DNA from: Microlunatus sp. Gsoil 973 | GTDB lineage: Bacteria; Actinomycetota; Actinomycetes; Propionibacteriales; Propionibacteriaceae | Direction of reading: 5' to 3' | DNA length: 64,000 bases | Assembly: GCF_009707365.1 (NCBI RefSeq) | Contig: NZ_CP046122.1 | Span: 4,340,001 to 4,404,000, forward strand | Shown here: piece by piece, positions 62,015 through 64,000 of the stretch | Layout: each line of letters starts with the position of its first letter | Numbering within the stretch: position 1 is the first letter of the stretch | The notes under the pieces: model-generated | Seen by the model: the letters and a program-made list of their open reading frames with translations, nothing else | What the model was told of the DNA's origin: nothing | Databases searched by the model: none | Position numbers and translations under genes: made by a program

Positions 62015-62580
62015 CACCTCCCTTCGCCGACTCGTCGGAACCCGGCGGGACCTCGACCCCGCCGGGCATCGACGATCCGGGTGCCAAGACGGCGGTCGTG
62101 GTGATGGGAGTCTCCGGGGCGGGCAAGACGACGGTCGCCGAGATTCTGGCGCGCCGACTGGGTTGGCTCGAGGCGGAGGCCGATGACTTCCATCCGCCCG
62201 CCAACGTCGCCAAGATGCATTCCGGAATCCCGCTCACCGACGAGGATCGCGAGCCCTGGCTGGCCGCGCTGCGGGATTGGATCACCAAGGCTCCCGGCAG
62301 CGTGATCCTCACCTGCTCGGCACTCAGGCGCAGCTACCGGGACGTGCTGCGTTCGGCGAACGCCAGGGTGGAGTTCCTGCATCTCGACGGTGACCATGAC
62401 CTGATCAGGCAACGGATCACCTCGCGCAGCGGGCACTTCATGCCGGCGTCCCTGTTGGATTCACAGTTCGCCACCCTCGAGCCGTTGCAGCCCGACGAGC
62501 CCGGTCTGGTGGCCGACGTCGCCGACGAGCCGGAAGCGATCGCCGACCAGGCGGTGCGGGCCCTGCGTCTAGGCAACTGA
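62011..62580 (+). CDS. gntK: Gluconokinase
   Basis: 189 residues from GTG 62011, overlapping the gnd stop by 4 bp. VVVMGVSGAGKTTVAEILA is Walker A, ADDFHPPANVAKMHSGIPL is the gluconate-binding signature of the GntK family, and SALRRSYRDVLR follows. It phosphorylates gluconate to 6-phosphogluconate, the substrate of gnd. The first 25 residues are an extra Pro/Ser-rich leader. Confidence 0.93.
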   Translation: MTPPFADSSEPGGTSTPPGIDDPGAKTAVVVMGVSGAGKTTVAEILARRLGWLEAEADDFHPPANVAKMHSGIPLTDEDREPWLAALRDWITKAPGSVILTCSALRRSYRDVLRSANARVEFLHLDGDHDLIRQRITSRSGHFMPASLLDSQFATLEPLQPDEPGLVADVADEPEAIADQAVRALRLGN

Positions 62581-62603
62581 TCGGCAAGCACGGAAGGTTG
62601 GGA

Positions 62604-63494
62604 ATGGTCGAGGAGGACCAGCGCGGCCGGCGGATGATCATCACCGGAGCCAGTTCGGGTATCGGCCTGGCGGCGGCGTCCCGATTGGCCGCCCGCGGGG
62701 CCGACGTCGTGCTCGCGGTACGCAATCCGGAGCGTGGTCGGGTCGCACTGGAGCGTATCCGTACCGAGGTTCCCGATGCCCGCGTCGAGGTCGGCGAACT
62801 CGATCTCGCCGATCTCGGTTCGGTGCGCCGATTCGTCGATGATCAACTGGGCCGCGGTCCGTTGAGGGCGTTGATCAACAATGCCGGCATCTCCAACACA
62901 CCGAAGCGGACCCTCACTGTCGACGGCTTCGAACTGCAGGCCGCAACCAACGTTCTCGGCCACTTCGTGCTCACCGCAGGATTGATGCCGGCACTCCACG
63001 CCGGCGGCGACTCGCGGATCGTCTCGGTGAGCAGCATGGCCGCATTGGCGGTGCCCTCGGTCGATCTGTCCTTCAACGAGCACGGCCGCTACCTACCCGC
63101 GCTGGCCTACGCGCAGAGCAAACTGGCCTGCGGCATCTTCGCCCTGGAACTCGACCGGCGGCTCAAGGCGGCCAACCGGCCGACCATCTCGGTGCTGACC
63201 CATCCGGGGTGGGCGTCGACCAACCTCTTCGCCGCCCACGACGATCCGGTCAACCGAATGATCAACTACTTCACCGGGGCGCTGGCCACGCCGGCGGCCG
63301 ACGGCGCCGAGTGCGAGGTCCACGCGGCCACTGCTGCGGAGCTGACCGGCGGCGAATACATCGGGCCGCGCTGGATCTCTCGGGGCAAGCCGTGGATCAT
63401 CCGTCCGCGGCGGCTGATGTCGGATCCACAGACCGGCCGTCGCTGGTGGCAGGCCGCAGAGCGACGTACCGGGATCACCTTCGAACTTGATTGA
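62604..63494 (+). CDS. SDR family oxidoreductase
   Basis: 296 residues from ATG 62604 (TTG 62598 also in frame). TGASSGIGLAAASRL for cofactor, NNAGISN, VSSMAAL with the active Ser, and YAQSKLACGIFALEL for Tyr-Lys. It resembles retinol dehydrogenase/WWOX-like SDRs found in actinobacteria. It may be cotranscribed with gnd-gntK (23-bp gap), but no link to sugar metabolism can be shown. Confidence 0.85.
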   Translation: MVEEDQRGRRMIITGASSGIGLAAASRLAARGADVVLAVRNPERGRVALERIRTEVPDARVEVGELDLADLGSVRRFVDDQLGRGPLRALINNAGISNTPKRTLTVDGFELQAATNVLGHFVLTAGLMPALHAGGDSRIVSVSSMAALAVPSVDLSFNEHGRYLPALAYAQSKLACGIFALELDRRLKAANRPTISVLTHPGWASTNLFAAHDDPVNRMINYFTGALATPAADGAECEVHAATAAELTGGEYIGPRWISRGKPWIIRPRRLMSDPQTGRRWWQAAERRTGITFELD

Positions 63495-63521
63495 TCGGGT
63501 CGCCCGGTCGGTCGGTTCGGG

Positions 63522-64000
63522 TCAGGTCAGGTGGGAGCGGGCCGCCGTCAGATCCTCCGGACGATCGACATCGGTGGTGTACGCCGACGGCAGCCGGACG
63601 CGCACCACCTCACCGGCCGCGGCAAGATCATCCAACAGCCTCCGGGCACTGATGCCGTGATTGTCCGCGTGGGCGGCCAACCGCTGTAACGCCGGAGCTC
63701 GTACGGCCAGTTGCAGCGGCTGATCAACGCCCGCCTGGTCGACCCCGATCACGGCAACGACCTGGTCCGCGGATTCGGACAGCGTTTCGGCCAGCCGTAC
63801 AGCCGCCGCACCGCCGCGTGGCGCGTCACCGGGCAGTGTCGCGATCACGGTGGCGCCGGCAGCGGCAGCCGCCGCAGCACCGGCGACCAGCCCCGCTCCG
63901 GGTCCTCCGCCGGGCGGATCCTCCCGGGCGAATTCGGCCGGCCGATCGAGCGCGCGCTCCGGCCCGACGATGATCAGCAGCCAGGTGTCCGGGATCCCGG
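63522..64000 (-). CDS. MobA-like NTP transferase (5'-truncated)
   Basis: The frame is open from the window edge to the stop at 63522, giving the C-terminal 158 residues. EDPPGGGPGAGLVAG near the edge is the second conserved block of MobA/CofC-type nucleotidyltransferases, and TTDVDRPEDLTAA lies near the end as in MobA. It probably joins GTP to molybdopterin, or is a related guanylyl/cytidylyl transferase; the nucleotide-binding N terminus is outside the window. Confidence 0.75.
   Translation of the reverse strand, partial: GIPDTWLLIIVGPERALDRPAEFAREDPPGGGPGAGLVAGAAAAAAAGATVIATLPGDAPRGGAAAVRLAETLSESADQVVAVIGVDQAGVDQPLQLAVRAPALQRLAAHADNHGISARRLLDDLAAAGEVVRVRLPSAYTTDVDRPEDLTAARSHLT

Overview
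The window is high-GC actinobacterial chromosome. Evidence for this includes DUF3073, a WhiB-type protein, Lsr2, an Rpf-like wall lytic enzyme, GTG starts, strong G/C third positions and a purF-purM pair. A Propionibacteriaceae (Microlunatus-like) host would fit the frequent GATC/TGATCA words and gene content, but that is inference only.

Layout. 1-2.6 kb: the end of a thiazole/oxazole-modified peptide (TOMM) cluster, with a partial docking protein and a fused YcaO-dehydrogenase. 2.6-11 kb: a frame-broken M20 peptidase, hydrolases, purF-purM, small conserved actinobacterial proteins and a type II NADH dehydrogenase. 11-11.6 kb: an unusual short-repeat block, then tRNA-Phe and tRNA-Asp. 11.8-17.3 kb: regulators (two AraC, one MerR), a hydrolase, an SDR, and two broken genes (GH3 fragment, VOC protein). 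17.3-20.4 kb: a LuxR/AAA regulator with an internal stop, lying between a degraded tRNA-Glu 3' half and the intact tRNA-Glu. 20.6-24.2 kb: two secreted SH3-repeat wall hydrolases (NlpC/P60 and Rpf-like) sharing a conserved upstream region. 24.2-27.1 kb: small genes, including a membrane-anchored protein that looks like an isolated GroEL apical domain.

27.16-40.17 kb is a complete-looking actinomycete integrative and conjugative element (AICE) in tRNA-Lys, bounded by a perfect 39-bp att repeat. Its core is one overlapping minus-strand operon: SCO3933/Pra-like regulator, small protein, FtsK/TraB-type translocase, HTH protein, WhiB-like protein, RepSA-type initiator, excisionase and tyrosine integrase. 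Its cargo looks like a defense system: a four-gene minus operon (DNA-base-hypermodification/glycosylase-like protein, MazG-like pyrophosphohydrolase, zinc-ribbon protein, ThsB-like TIR) ends 6 bp from a convergent SLATT (DUF4231) membrane protein. This is the best candidate for an undescribed system.

40.2-50.9 kb returns to host genes: queA with an SDR, a kinase, a methyltransferase, acetyltransferases, a frame-broken glycosyltransferase and flavoproteins, including a receiver/thioredoxin-reductase-like fusion without the redox CxxC. 51.2-53.7 kb holds a small protein with a Cys-rich tail directly before a NarL-type two-component system. 53.7-58.5 kb holds Lsr2, an M81 peptidase and an M4 peptidase with a C-terminal emfourin-like inhibitor domain. 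58.5-64 kb holds a secreted VNGF-repeat protein, a TrmB/LuxR-like regulator, a 114-bp-period duplication rich in GGTCAAA half sites, gnd-gntK, an SDR and the end of a MobA-like gene. Four genes are broken by one-base changes in homopolymer runs, so sequencing error must be excluded before calling them pseudogenes.
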